Assembly: GCA_001789205.1 (NCBI GenBank)
Contig: MFYT01000070.1
Span: forward strand, 58,169-122,168
Length of the DNA stretch: 64,000 nt
Direction of reading: 5' to 3'
Origin: Candidatus Raymondbacteria bacterium RIFOXYA2_FULL_49_16
Lineage (GTDB): Bacteria > Fibrobacterota > OXYB2-FULL-49-7 > XYB2-FULL-49-35
Below the pieces are notes generated by a model. It was not told the origin of the DNA. It made no database searches and worked only from the letters and a program-made list of their open reading frames with translations. A program made the translations under genes and the position numbers. This document shows positions 1 through 7,707 of the stretch, in pieces; within the stretch, counting starts at the first letter, position 1; each line of letters opens with the position of its first letter.

Positions 1-1023
1 CGAATTGGATTCACGAATTCCCATGGCCTTCAGGACTGAAGACAGGGATGTGGCGCCAGAATGGCAGGCCGAACCCGTGGAAACCGCGACATCTCCCAGC
101 GCTGAAAGTACGGCAGGTGTTGTAACACCCGAAAAGCCGATATAGAGCGTGTTCGGCAGCCGCTGGGCCGGATGGCCGAAAAGCCTGATTTTATTTCCAA
201 AGCGCTCTTTCATTCGATTCAAAAAATAATCCGTAAGTTGACGGATCTGTTCCACGCCGGAGAGCGCCCCCGCAATCTCGCATGCTTTTCCCAGGCCAAC
301 GGCAAAGATCACATTCTCTGTCCCGGCCCTTCTGCCATTTTCATGGCCTGCACCGTGGATCAGGGGTTCAATTGACAGCCCATTTCTGATGTAGAGAGCG
401 CCAATGCCTTTTGGCGCATACAGTTTATGGCCTGCCACGGACAAGAAATCCACGCCCAATTCGTTTACCCGCGTGGGGATTTTTCCGACAGACTGCGCGG
501 TGTCGGTGTGAAATAAGACGCCCCTTTTCCGGCAAACCTTGGAAATTTCTGCAATTGGCTGAATAGTCCCGGTCTCATTGTTCGCGTGCATGACAGTGAC
601 AAGTATTGTCATCTCAGTAATGGCCGTCTCGATATCAGCCGGATTAACCATCCCGTATCCATCAACAGGCAGATAGGTAATGGTGTAGCCGTTCTTTTCG
701 AGAAATCTGCAAGGGTTCAGCACTGCCGGATGCTCAATCATGGAAGTGATTATGTGGTTCCCTTTGCTCCTGTACGTATTGGCAACCCCTTTGATAACCA
801 TGTTATTGGATTCGCTGCCGCCGCTGGTGAAAACGATTTCTGAAGGTGAAGCTCCCAGCATTTGCGCCACTTGCCCCCGCGCTGTCTCAACAGCCTCTTT
901 TGCCAGGATTCCTAACTCATGGCTGCTTGAAGGGTTCCCGAAGCTCCCGTGAATAAAGGGCAGCATGGCTTCGGCAACACTCTTGTCGATTGGGGTGGTG
1001 GCGTTGTAATCGAGGTATATCAT
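1..1023 (-). CDS. Cysteine desulfurase (NifS/IscS family), cut by window edge
   Basis: A PLP enzyme that takes sulfur from cysteine as a persulfide for Fe-S cluster or thio-cofactor synthesis in the cytoplasm. Reading the minus strand from the ATG at 1023 gives 341 open codons running off the left edge. The start reads MIYLDYNATTP, the classical opening of the family. The PLP lysine lies in VAGHKLYAPKG, and the catalytic loop STGSACHSG carries the active cysteine. Only about the last 40-50 residues are missing. The gene starts 7 bp after the ArsR-family gene, so the two are almost certainly co-transcribed. The NifS and IscS subtypes cannot be separated here. Confidence 0.93.
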   Translation of the reverse strand, partial: MIYLDYNATTPIDKSVAEAMLPFIHGSFGNPSSSHELGILAKEAVETARGQVAQMLGASPSEIVFTSGGSESNNMVIKGVANTYRSKGNHIITSMIEHPAVLNPCRFLEKNGYTITYLPVDGYGMVNPADIETAITEMTILVTVMHANNETGTIQPIAEISKVCRKRGVLFHTDTAQSVGKIPTRVNELGVDFLSVAGHKLYAPKGIGALYIRNGLSIEPLIHGAGHENGRRAGTENVIFAVGLGKACEIAGALSGVEQIRQLTDYFLNRMKERFGNKIRLFGHPAQRLPNTLYIGFSGVTTPAVLSALGDVAVSTGSACHSGATSLSSVLKAMGIRESNS

Positions 1024-1030
1024 TTGCTTC

Positions 1031-1354
1031 TCATTTTTTGAATTGTTTGAGGGCTTTTGCTTCTTCTTCCAGTTTGCCGATTAGGACCTCCCGCATGATA
1101 TCGCATGCTTTGGTGATCCTTTCATCTGAAAGCTTATACAGGACATTTATACCTTCGCGTTTTGACTTTACCACCCCTTTCTGGACAAGCACTGCCATGT
1201 GCTGTGAAAGGTTGGCTTTGCTGATATCCATTAATTTCAGGAGTTCACTTGCGGACAGTTCCTTGCCATCGCGAAGGGCGTTGATGATCTCCAGCCTTTT
1301 CGGGTTTGAGAAGGTCTTACAGATATCGGCGTGCCGGATGAACAGGTTTGCCAT
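1031..1354 (-). CDS. ArsR-family winged-helix transcriptional regulator
   Basis: A small 107-residue DNA-binding repressor. Residues about 10-85 form a winged helix typical of ArsR/SmtB proteins (TFSNPKRLEIINAL, then SELLKLMDISKANLSQHMAVL as the recognition region, then a YKLSDERI wing). No obvious CxC metal-binding pair is present, so a metal or arsenic ligand is not supported; redox or Fe-S status is possible given the cysteine desulfurase that follows 7 bp downstream. It is probably autoregulatory: a good promoter with repeated AGTTA motifs lies just upstream. The start at 1354 is the only ATG before the conserved helices. Confidence 0.88.
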   Translation of the reverse strand: MANLFIRHADICKTFSNPKRLEIINALRDGKELSASELLKLMDISKANLSQHMAVLVQKGVVKSKREGINVLYKLSDERITKACDIMREVLIGKLEEEAKALKQFKK

Positions 1355-1379
1355 GAAATTTCCTTGCTATAAGTTACTA

Positions 1380-1408
1380 AATATAACAGTTAATAAACAA
1401 GTTAACAA
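1380..1408 (-). promoter_or_regulatory. Promoter of the ArsR-cysteine desulfurase operon
   Basis: On the minus strand TTGTTA (1403-1408) and TATATT (1380-1385) are separated by exactly 17 bp, close to the housekeeping -35/-10 consensus. GTTA/AGTTA words recur across the promoter, which could be the ArsR operator. This is inferred from sequence only. Confidence 0.6.
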
Positions 1409-1454
1409 TATAGATTTTTTACCGATCGGATATCAATTCGCTTCTAATGGAGTG

Positions 1455-2279
1455 TTAAAAAACGAAAGCCACGCCGCCCATGTGGAACGTGTTTGTTCCA
1501 GTGGACATTTCCATGTATTTAAACCGGTACGATAGCCCAATATGCCGGGTCAGAAAAACATTTGCCATGGCTGATATGGTGGGGTAAAGAGTATCAGCGT
1601 CGAATGTTGCGTGATATTTGCCTTCAAGGTCAATAAAATGGAAGATATTGGCATTGACACCTAGACCCGCAAGGGCGAACCAGTCGTCTGCGACAATGTC
1701 CGCGTGTGTGGGATACTGGAATACGGGAAAATCGACCTCCATTTTCCCGCGCACTCCCTGGTATTGCACGCCTGCCCAGGGGAACACCGAGAGTCTGACA
1801 ATTCCCATGAGCTGTGAGAGTTTGTATCCGGCTCGAATAAATGGGGTATATACCATGTTTTGCATTTCAAAGTCGCTGAAGCTGGTGTGTCCGCCATTGG
1901 TCATGGGCATTGAGTTTGAATCAGCGTCCATGTTAATTGAAATAAGTTCCGAACCAGCGCCTGCAAGGCCAGTTCCCCAGCGTGAAGCGAGGAAATATAC
2001 GTCGCCCATGAGGTGGCCGCCCCACACAGAGCTGTAATTGATGTCCGATGACTGATACAGGAATGTGTTGACCTGGAAAACCTGGGGCCTGATCCATTGA
2101 AAGAAAAGCCCTTTCAGCAGGGCTGTGTCTTCGAGTGTGAGGGTATAGCTATGATGCGAGGTCTCGACTTCATTGATTAACGCGCCGGCATAGGGGCAGA
2201 GAATGCGAATATCATTTGCAGCAGGAGGGCCAGCCAATAATCCTGCGAAAATACAGCAGGTAATGAACAATCGTATCAT
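1455..2279 (-). CDS. Probable outer-membrane beta-barrel protein
   Basis: A 274-residue protein of unknown family. It begins with a signal peptide (MIRLFITCCIFAGLLAGPPAA, cleavage near residue 20) and continues as alternating aromatic strands, ending in VAFVF. A terminal phenylalanine is the classic C-terminal signature of Gram-negative outer-membrane barrels. It lies 15 bp downstream of the lipoprotein gene on the same strand, so the two may act together at the outer membrane. No catalytic motif is visible and its role is unknown. Confidence 0.65.
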   Translation of the reverse strand: MIRLFITCCIFAGLLAGPPAANDIRILCPYAGALINEVETSHHSYTLTLEDTALLKGLFFQWIRPQVFQVNTFLYQSSDINYSSVWGGHLMGDVYFLASRWGTGLAGAGSELISINMDADSNSMPMTNGGHTSFSDFEMQNMVYTPFIRAGYKLSQLMGIVRLSVFPWAGVQYQGVRGKMEVDFPVFQYPTHADIVADDWFALAGLGVNANIFHFIDLEGKYHATFDADTLYPTISAMANVFLTRHIGLSYRFKYMEMSTGTNTFHMGGVAFVF

Positions 2280-2294
2280 AGATACAAAAATACG

Positions 2295-2780
2295 CTATTG
2301 TTTTTTCAGCACCAGGGTTCCCAGATCGCGCTGGTTTGCTTTGTTGTCAATGTTAATGAAATTTGTGATCGTTAGAGTGTCGTTCGATATGCTGCCTGTA
2401 TACACTGGCCGCAAGGAATCGGTCGGGACCATTTGATGTTGTGCATTGCTATAGCGATCTATTGTTGGAGTAAAAGTGCGGACCGAACCAGCAGCCACAT
2501 AGCTGCCTTCCTCTCCCGATGGCACGGTCCATCCCATGCCTACGTTTTCATCGACAATAAAGTCGCCGTCAGTATATAACGTGTACCTGTATTGCGAGCC
2601 TGTATAGGTTATATGGGCTGTCGCAAATATGGCAGCCAGAACAGTGTCATACAAGGTTCCCTGGTATATGGTGCTGTCCAGACCGGGTGTTCCTGCAGGA
2701 TTGTTTGTATTCTCATCTTTGGAGCAGCCTGCCAGCACACCCAGGACAATTACTGTTGATATAACTAGATTACGAAACAT
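2295..2780 (-). CDS. Lipoprotein of unknown function
   Basis: A 161-residue protein. The N-terminus is a lipoprotein signal with lipobox LAGC and the lipidated cysteine at residue 19, followed by an Asn/Thr-rich linker. The rest is beta-rich, with patterns such as DGDFIVDENVG, and resembles the small lipocalin-like lipoproteins found in FCB genomes, but no family can be named. A Shine-Dalgarno AAAGGAG precedes the ATG at 2780. It is followed by the barrel gene and preceded by a perfect 10-bp palindrome that could be an operator. Confidence 0.75.
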   Translation of the reverse strand: MFRNLVISTVIVLGVLAGCSKDENTNNPAGTPGLDSTIYQGTLYDTVLAAIFATAHITYTGSQYRYTLYTDGDFIVDENVGMGWTVPSGEEGSYVAAGSVRTFTPTIDRYSNAQHQMVPTDSLRPVYTGSISNDTLTITNFINIDNKANQRDLGTLVLKKQ

Positions 2781-2817
2781 GTGAAACTCCTTTGTTTTTA
2801 GTAGGAAAAATATACAT

Positions 2818-2841
2818 ATTTGTTAGTGGTTACTAACAAAT
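2818..2841. promoter_or_regulatory. Perfect palindrome upstream of the lipoprotein gene
   Basis: Two perfect 10-bp arms (ATTTGTTAGT and ACTAACAAAT) flank a 4-bp centre, about 38 bp before the lipoprotein start. There is no T-run, and the position overlaps where a -35 region would be, so an operator is more likely than a terminator. The GTTACTAA core also occurs near the ArsR promoter (about 1372-1380). Confidence 0.5.
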
Positions 2842-2886
2842 ACTTTATTAGGAGGGTTTGAACGCTGTGCCAAGCCGTTCTGCTAT

Positions 2887-3126
2887 TGGCGTTTTTTCTC
2901 AGACGGTCTCAGAACTCCCAACGCCTTCCTGCATGCGGCAATCGAAGTTTTCTTTATTTACGGCTTCCCGGAAGTACGAAATGTATGTGCGGATGGGCTG
3001 GAATTGGCTGAATCCTTACCCAGGGGTTGGCTGGATGTGACAAAAACTGTCGCATAAGAAAGAAATATGAATTTCGCTTTTGGAGGTGGTTTATGCTGTT
3101 GTCAGGAAAAATAGTATCTGCTTACG
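2887..3126. repeat. 240-bp direct repeat, copy 1
   Basis: This segment matches 4536-4775 over its whole length with no gaps and roughly seven substitutions. Both copies stop at the same point (GCTTACG), immediately before a long hairpin. In one plus frame the repeat translates as protein-like sequence with HAAIE, FFIYGFPEVRNVC and LPRGWLDVTKTVA, but copy 1 has an in-frame stop after TVA. No family was recognised. It may be a decayed coding or mobile sequence duplicated around the Bro-N gene. Confidence 0.85.
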
Positions 3127-3128
3127 CT

Positions 3129-3261
3129 AAGGTTTGGTGAAGTACCCGGCGTTGGACAGCGTGACGGAGCTTTGCGACATGACACGCTGTATTCAGACGC
3201 CGGGTATTTGCCGAAGGCCAAGGGCGGCTTTGCGCCCGCAGCATCCAAACCTTTGTTGGGT
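3129..3261. repeat. Nested hairpin ending in GTTGGGT (attC-like)
   Basis: Three nested perfect stems are visible: AAGGTTTGG (3129-3137) with CCAAACCTT (3245-3253); TACCCGGCGT (3143-3152) with ACGCCGGGTA (3197-3206); and ACAGCGTG (3156-3163) with CACGCTGT (3183-3190). The heptamer GTTGGGT (3255-3261) follows directly and fits the integron core GTTRRRY. Size and architecture match a folded attC site downstream of the minus-strand gene at 3382-4206. The opposite R'' heptamer is not canonical (CTTACGC), so the assignment is tentative. Confidence 0.45.
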
Positions 3262-3381
3262 GCTTTAAGCCGGAATGCTACCATATTTCAAATTCTTGTT
3301 TGCGCCGTCTTCTCTTTTGTCTTTCTCTTGCAGCGCCCATTCTTTTTCGGCTCGGCGGAGGATGAGCCGAGCCGTGGTTCT

Positions 3382-4206
3382 CTAATCTTTTATTCGTTTT
3401 CTATCGGTGTTATCCAGATAATTTTTAGAGGAAATAACCTTTTTCTTCGTCTGATCCTCAATATCTTTCCGTGTTCTTCCGGCAACTGCTCCGCCATCTT
3501 TTGCGTCGTTGTGTAACAATTCAAAACCGATGCTGTTTCGGTCTTGGTGTAATTTTGTTGTTGTCGCCTCGCCAAGCATGGTAAGAATCAGCTCAATATC
3601 GTTCATGTGATCCCGAAGGTTTTCCCGGTCAAGATTTTTGAAACGTTTGTATTCTTCTACGGTTTTTTCAAAAGTTCCCTTCATGATTTCATTCGTTAAA
3701 ATCGCATATTCGAGATCAGACTGAGTACCGCGATTACTCCACTCATCTGTTAGGCTCTTTCGCACGGCTATGCCACGGATACGTTTATCGATCCAGTCTT
3801 TCGGATAGCCCTTTTTCTGATAAATCTCCTTCATCCTGTGCATGGCGAGTTCAGGATTTTCAATCTCATCAATGCGTTCCTTGCCGACCCTCGCAAGCCA
3901 CCGTTTTAGCGGCTCTACCTTGGGGGACGGTACCGACTGAATAATGCGAAATATTGTCTCGGTTTCCGCGCAGTCGGTTTCCCGCAATTTTCCGTCAGGA
4001 GCGGGCAATTTCAACTGTCCGATTTTTTCGGACACTTCAACGTAACCCTCTGCAACTAGCTTCTTTTTCAAGTCGTTCCAATATTTACGCGGTCGCCCGC
4101 CACCCACCAAAACTTCAATGATATCAATGATAGAAAACCACCATTGGTCATTATGAAGAACCTTTCGAATATGCTTTCCCTGAAAAACTGCGATTTTATT
4201 TTCCAT
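3382..4206 (-). CDS. Bro-N / DinD-like antirepressor-type protein
   Basis: A 274-residue protein. The N-terminal half matches the BRO family N domain (KIAVFQGKHIRKVLHNDQ, then WWFSIIDIIEVL, then RPRKYWNDLKKKL), which occurs in phage antirepressors and DNA-damage-inducible DinD-like proteins. The C-terminal half has the family's tail (ATTTKLHQDRNSIGFELLHN, then DAKDGGAVAGRTRKDIE). It probably binds DNA or a regulator, but the biological role of these stand-alone bacterial forms is not settled. The start at 4206 is preferred over 4224 because the family begins M-x-x-KIAVF and a GGAAGG precedes it. It is isolated between two 240-bp direct repeats with a hairpin at its 3' side, which suggests a mobile cassette. 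Confidence 0.82.
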   Translation of the reverse strand: MENKIAVFQGKHIRKVLHNDQWWFSIIDIIEVLVGGGRPRKYWNDLKKKLVAEGYVEVSEKIGQLKLPAPDGKLRETDCAETETIFRIIQSVPSPKVEPLKRWLARVGKERIDEIENPELAMHRMKEIYQKKGYPKDWIDKRIRGIAVRKSLTDEWSNRGTQSDLEYAILTNEIMKGTFEKTVEEYKRFKNLDRENLRDHMNDIELILTMLGEATTTKLHQDRNSIGFELLHNDAKDGGAVAGRTRKDIEDQTKKKVISSKNYLDNTDRKRIKD

Positions 4207-4535
4207 CAATTGTGCCTTCCACAATTTTAATCTCTTCGATGCGATATGATTTCAGAAAGGATCCGGTTGAACGAAGCCGTTTCGCGGAATCCTGATTCAG
4301 CTATGGGTTTTCAAAGCTGGTGATCCGTTAACGGCCCGCTCACTTCAAGTAATATAATCACTGAGTAAGCCAAAGTAAAGTGATATGAGAGCATCAAAAC
4401 GAGCGAGGTTAGCCATTCGCGGTTCCAAAGGGACAATGTTTCGCCAGAACCTTTTAATGTAAGGCTTTCTATTGGCCGGCATCATGAGTGTGTCATTCTT
4501 TAAGCTGTTTGCAGAGCTCTACCCATGATTTGGTC
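4207..4535. other. Non-coding stretch upstream of the Bro-N gene
   Basis: About 330 bp with no supported gene. It must contain the minus-strand promoter of the Bro-N gene, but no convincing -35/-10 pair was picked out. No copy of the GTTGGGT heptamer was seen on this side of the gene. Confidence 0.5.
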
Positions 4536-4775
4536 TGGCGTTTTTCCTCAGGCGGTCTCAGAACTCCCAACGCCTTCTTGCATGCGGCAATCGAAATTTT
4601 CTTTATTTACGGCTTCCCGGAAGTACGAAATGTATGTGCGAATGGGCTGGAATTGGCTGAATCCTTACCCAGAGGTTGGCTGGATGTGACAAAAACTGTC
4701 GCATCAGAAAGAAATATGAATTTCGCTTTTGGAGGTGGTTTATGCTGTTGTCAGGAAAAATAGTATCTGCTTACG
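4536..4775. repeat. 240-bp direct repeat, copy 2
   Basis: Second copy of the 2887-3126 repeat, same orientation. Here the frame that carries a stop in copy 1 stays open (4488-4763) and reads HAAIEIFFIYGFPEV and LPRGWLDVTKTVASERN. It is therefore possible that copy 2 is nearer the intact ancestor. It ends at GCTTACG and is followed by the second structured element. Confidence 0.85.
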
Positions 4776-4778
4776 GTC

Positions 4779-5053
4779 GCGCAGCCAGAAGTGCACCAGG
4801 AGGGGCTTGGGAACCGCTACCAGAGAAACGGACCCGACTGCCGGAGCGATTGCGGCCGAACCCGCGACGGAGGGCCGCCTTAGCGGCCCGACATGACGCG
4901 GGTGAGGATGGGGCGCGCGCCGGCCTGCCGTCAGGACAGGCCGGACCAGCGCCCCACAGCAATCGCGGAGGGTAGTGCATTTGGGAGAGGGCAGGCAGAA
5001 ATTCCATAATTATATTATTCTGCCTGACCGAACCTGGCTGCGCTTTGTTGGGT
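4779..5053. repeat. Long structured element ending in GTTGGGT
   Basis: An outer stem GCGCAGCCAG (4779-4788) pairs with CTGGCTGCGC (5034-5043), and CTTT then GTTGGGT (5047-5053) follows, exactly as at 3245-3261. Inside are further inverted repeats: GCGATTGC/GCAATCGC, ACCCGCG/CGCGGGT, GGGCCGC/GCGGCCC, GGCCTG/CAGGCC and CAGGCAGAA/TTCTGCCTG. About 275 nt of nested pairing could fold as single-stranded DNA (a long attC) or as a structured RNA. Confidence 0.45.
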
Positions 5054-5068
5054 GCAGTACTGCCAGCG
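5047..5068 (+). repeat. Left inverted repeat flanking the TPR membrane gene
   Basis: Twenty of 22 bases match the reverse complement of 6323-6344 (both begin GTTGGGTGCA and end CTGCCAGCG). A second shared block GGCCAGCGCG lies further in on both sides (about 5088-5098 and 6290-6299). The pair encloses the gene at 5197-6180. Confidence 0.6.
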
Positions 5069-5196
5069 TGCCTTTTGCTTTGTTTTGGCCAGCGCGTGCC
5101 TTTTTCAACCGAACCAGGGATGGTGAGGAAGTTTATTAACATGTTTCTAACCTGCTAACCTATGAATACGTTTTTGCCTAAAATGAATCAAAACAA

Positions 5197-6180
5197 TTAA
5201 TCGATTTTAATAAGGTTATATATTGCAGGATCACTACGATATGGATCTAAAATAGAGCTGCATTGACAATATCGTCGAATCTCTGTGGGGGATTTTTCAA
5301 TGGCCTTCATTAGAATCTTTGTTCCTTCTTCTTTTTTGCCTCCTGTTATATTGACAAGAGCCTCATTAAAGAGAATCACTGCTTTGGCGTGTCCTACTTT
5401 TTCACGAAAGTTGGCTGCTCGAATTAATTGTCTGGCTTGCTCATGCTCGCCCTTTAAGGATTTGCATAATGCGAGGTTTGATAGGGTAAATACATCATAC
5501 CGACCTGAATGTAAAGCGCTATTTAATACCGTTATCGCATCATCAACGAAACCATGATGAAGTAAAAGAAAGCCTGCATTATTTTTATCGGGCGACATAA
5601 CTTCAAACAAACCTCTTTTTTTTACAAAAACTAAAAAGGAAATACCCATCAAGCCTAACAATAATGCGCTAAATGGTACCAAATACGTGAAAATATCCCG
5701 TAGCTTATCTTTGGGGGTTTGCACCGTTGACTTAGGTTTTTCTTCTACTCCGAGACTTGCCTCACTTCTCACAAAAACCTTTGGTTTGTCTGGTGCCGTA
5801 AGAAGTAGGTTTAGTGTAAAGCCTTCATTTGGCAAAAGAGATTCGAATGTTAGTTTTATGCTTTTAGGATTAATTTCTCTTGATGTTTCTCTAATTCCGG
5901 CATTAACGTCTAATGCAAAATCCTTTATTTCGGCTGTAGAAAATAATACTGAAACCAAAATGTTTTTTGCTCCAACGCCCCCATCGTTTTTAACTTTAAT
6001 CGTTGCGAAAGTAACCTCTTGACTACCACCTTTAAACGATGCGCTTTGCTCAATTAAGAAAACCACTTTTTCGGTTTTGTTTTGATCTGGTTCTTTCGTT
6101 AAATAATAGATTGCAATTCCACCTAATATTGTTACAGCAAGCGAGGCACTTGCGCCAAGTATAATGTCTTTCCATTTCAT
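5197..6180 (-). CDS. Membrane-anchored TPR-like protein, unknown function
   Basis: A 327-residue protein. A transmembrane helix lies at about 7-28 (IILGASASLAVTILGGIAIYY). A predicted extracytoplasmic beta domain follows to about residue 160, then a second helix (about 168-190) and a cytoplasmic C-terminal third with TPR-like helical pairs (LLLHHGFVDDAITVLNSALH, NLALCKSLKGEHEQARQLI). It is notably AT-richer than the core genes around it. It stands alone, enclosed by 22-bp inverted repeats, and looks like the cargo of a mobile cassette. No enzyme motif is present; a sensing or scaffold role is only a guess. Confidence 0.7.
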   Translation of the reverse strand: MKWKDIILGASASLAVTILGGIAIYYLTKEPDQNKTEKVVFLIEQSASFKGGSQEVTFATIKVKNDGGVGAKNILVSVLFSTAEIKDFALDVNAGIRETSREINPKSIKLTFESLLPNEGFTLNLLLTAPDKPKVFVRSEASLGVEEKPKSTVQTPKDKLRDIFTYLVPFSALLLGLMGISFLVFVKKRGLFEVMSPDKNNAGFLLLHHGFVDDAITVLNSALHSGRYDVFTLSNLALCKSLKGEHEQARQLIRAANFREKVGHAKAVILFNEALVNITGGKKEEGTKILMKAIEKSPTEIRRYCQCSSILDPYRSDPAIYNLIKID

Positions 6181-6620
6181 GGTACCTTCTTTCGAAAAGT
6201 GGGTAATATTGCTTTTTGATTTGATCTAAAATGAAATTAGCCGCAATATGTTTCCGTGTTTATTTGACCGCCACGATGGCGGCCTGCCTTTCGCGCTGGC
6301 CTGTCTTTTGTCTTTCTGTCTTCGCTGGCAGCATTGCACCCAACGGTGTAGTGACGAATATTTTGTACATCTTCCGGGGTTGCAAACAGAACATACCCTC
6401 ATCCTCCCTGGCGTGAAAGACGCATACCGTTAAAATCGCCTATCCGTCACTCCCTTGTCAACACTTCAGTTACAACTGATTCCCGCCGGATTTCTCCATT
6501 ATTGCTGCATACGCGCCGCGCCCCTTTTAGATTCTATTTTTCAACTTGTTTAAACCTAAATTTAGAATTATCTTTTTATACATATAACAGTCAAAAACCG
6601 CCTGACAAATTGGATTACAC
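6181..6620. other. Intergenic region with the right inverted repeat
   Basis: About 440 bp without a supported gene. It holds the right repeat at 6323-6344 and the remains of an imperfect palindrome: AACGGT (6342-6347) and ACCGTT near 6427-6432. The stretch before the RNA ligase gene is AT-rich and probably contains that gene's promoter. Confidence 0.5.
6323..6344 (-). repeat. Right inverted repeat flanking the TPR membrane gene
   Basis: Reverse-complement partner of 5047-5068; the minus strand reads GTTGGGTGCAATGCTGCC from 6344. The heptamer ACCCAAC at 6338-6344 also fits an integron R'' box (RYYYAAC). Confidence 0.6.
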
Positions 6621-7625
6621 ATGCGTAAACTCGCGACAATTCGTCTCATTGAAGAAGTTCTTCCCATTGAAGGCGCGGATGCTATTGAAAAAGTCCGCAT
6701 TGGCGGCTGGTGGGTGGTGGCCAGGAAGAACGAATTCAAACCAGGGGACAAATGCGTCTATTTCGAGATCGACAGCCTGCTCCCTCCCTTGCCACAATAT
6801 GCCTTTCTGGAAAAAGCGGGCAAAAAAAAGACACTCTTTGAAGGCCGCGATTACGAAGGATACAGAATAAAGACCATAAAACTGCGCGGACAAATATCCC
6901 AGGGACTGGCACTGCCCGTTGCCAGCTTTCCCGGCATTCCTGATGAACTTGGCGCAGACGTATCTGAAAAGATCGGCGTGGTCAAATACGAGGCGCCAGT
7001 GCCGGTGGACCTGTCAGGCGAGGTCAAAGGTGCAATACCGGGTTTTATTCCCAAGACAGACGAAGAACGCATCCAGAACAGCCTGGAACTGCTCGAAAAA
7101 TGCAGGGGTCAGCGCTTCTATGTTACGGAAAAGGTGGATGGTACATCAACGACATTTTTCAAATACGACGGACAATTCGGGGTATGCAGCCGCAACCTGG
7201 AGATTCTGGAAAACGAGAGCAATGTTTTCTGGAACATGGCCAGATCCCACAAACTGCCCGAAAACCTGCCCGACGGATATGCTGTCCAGGGAGAAGCAGT
7301 GGGCCAGAAAATACAGAGCAATCCACTCAAAATTAACGGCCAGAAATGCCTTGTCTTTTACGTTGTGGACCTGAAAAAACAGGAATACCTGCCCCTGCCT
7401 GAAATGAAGGCGTTTGTGGAAAAGCTCGGCATGGAGATGGTGCCGGTTTTCAACGACAATTTTATCCTGGATCAATCCTACGATCAACTATTGAAAATTG
7501 CGGACATGAAGAGTGTTTACAATCCCAATGTGAACGCAGAGGGCCTTGTTTTCAGGCTTTATGACAGCAGAATAAAGGTGACCTTCAAAGTGATCTCCAA
7601 CCAGTATCTGCTGAAACAGGAATGA
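6621..7625 (+). CDS. ATP-dependent RNA ligase, DraRnl (Rnl5) type
   Basis: A 334-residue ligase that would seal 3'-OH/5'-phosphate nicks in RNA by an enzyme-AMP intermediate. Residues about 1-125 form the N-terminal OB-like module typical of the Deinococcus DRB0094 family. The nucleotidyltransferase domain follows with motif I TEKVDGTS (the AMP-accepting lysine is K171), motif IIIa-like CLVFYVVDL, motif IV NAEGLVFR and motif V VTFKVISNQYLLK. Length and domain order match the family. It stands alone between the accessory island and a convergent TetR gene. No clear Shine-Dalgarno precedes the ATG. A repair or defence role is inferred. Confidence 0.9.
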   Translation: MRKLATIRLIEEVLPIEGADAIEKVRIGGWWVVARKNEFKPGDKCVYFEIDSLLPPLPQYAFLEKAGKKKTLFEGRDYEGYRIKTIKLRGQISQGLALPVASFPGIPDELGADVSEKIGVVKYEAPVPVDLSGEVKGAIPGFIPKTDEERIQNSLELLEKCRGQRFYVTEKVDGTSTTFFKYDGQFGVCSRNLEILENESNVFWNMARSHKLPENLPDGYAVQGEAVGQKIQSNPLKINGQKCLVFYVVDLKKQEYLPLPEMKAFVEKLGMEMVPVFNDNFILDQSYDQLLKIADMKSVYNPNVNAEGLVFRLYDSRIKVTFKVISNQYLLKQE

Positions 7626-7707
7626 TCGATGAATGAGATACGTTTTCCGCTGCAAGTGTCCAGTCGAAATGGTAATGTTTTCGCTCTTTTTCAGGTGCTG
7701 GTGTTTT

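Noticed and set aside
990..1535. 181-residue plus ORF over the ArsR gene
   Set aside because: Antisense shadow of a clear ArsR gene; Ser/Phe-rich with no motif.
4488..4763. 91-residue plus-strand ORF covering repeat copy 2
   Set aside because: The text looks protein-like, but there is no Shine-Dalgarno, no family match and a stop in copy 1; kept only as part of the repeat.
4771..5142. 123-residue minus ORF across the structured element
   Set aside because: Pro/Arg/Ala-rich translation of GC-rich hairpins; no start signal.
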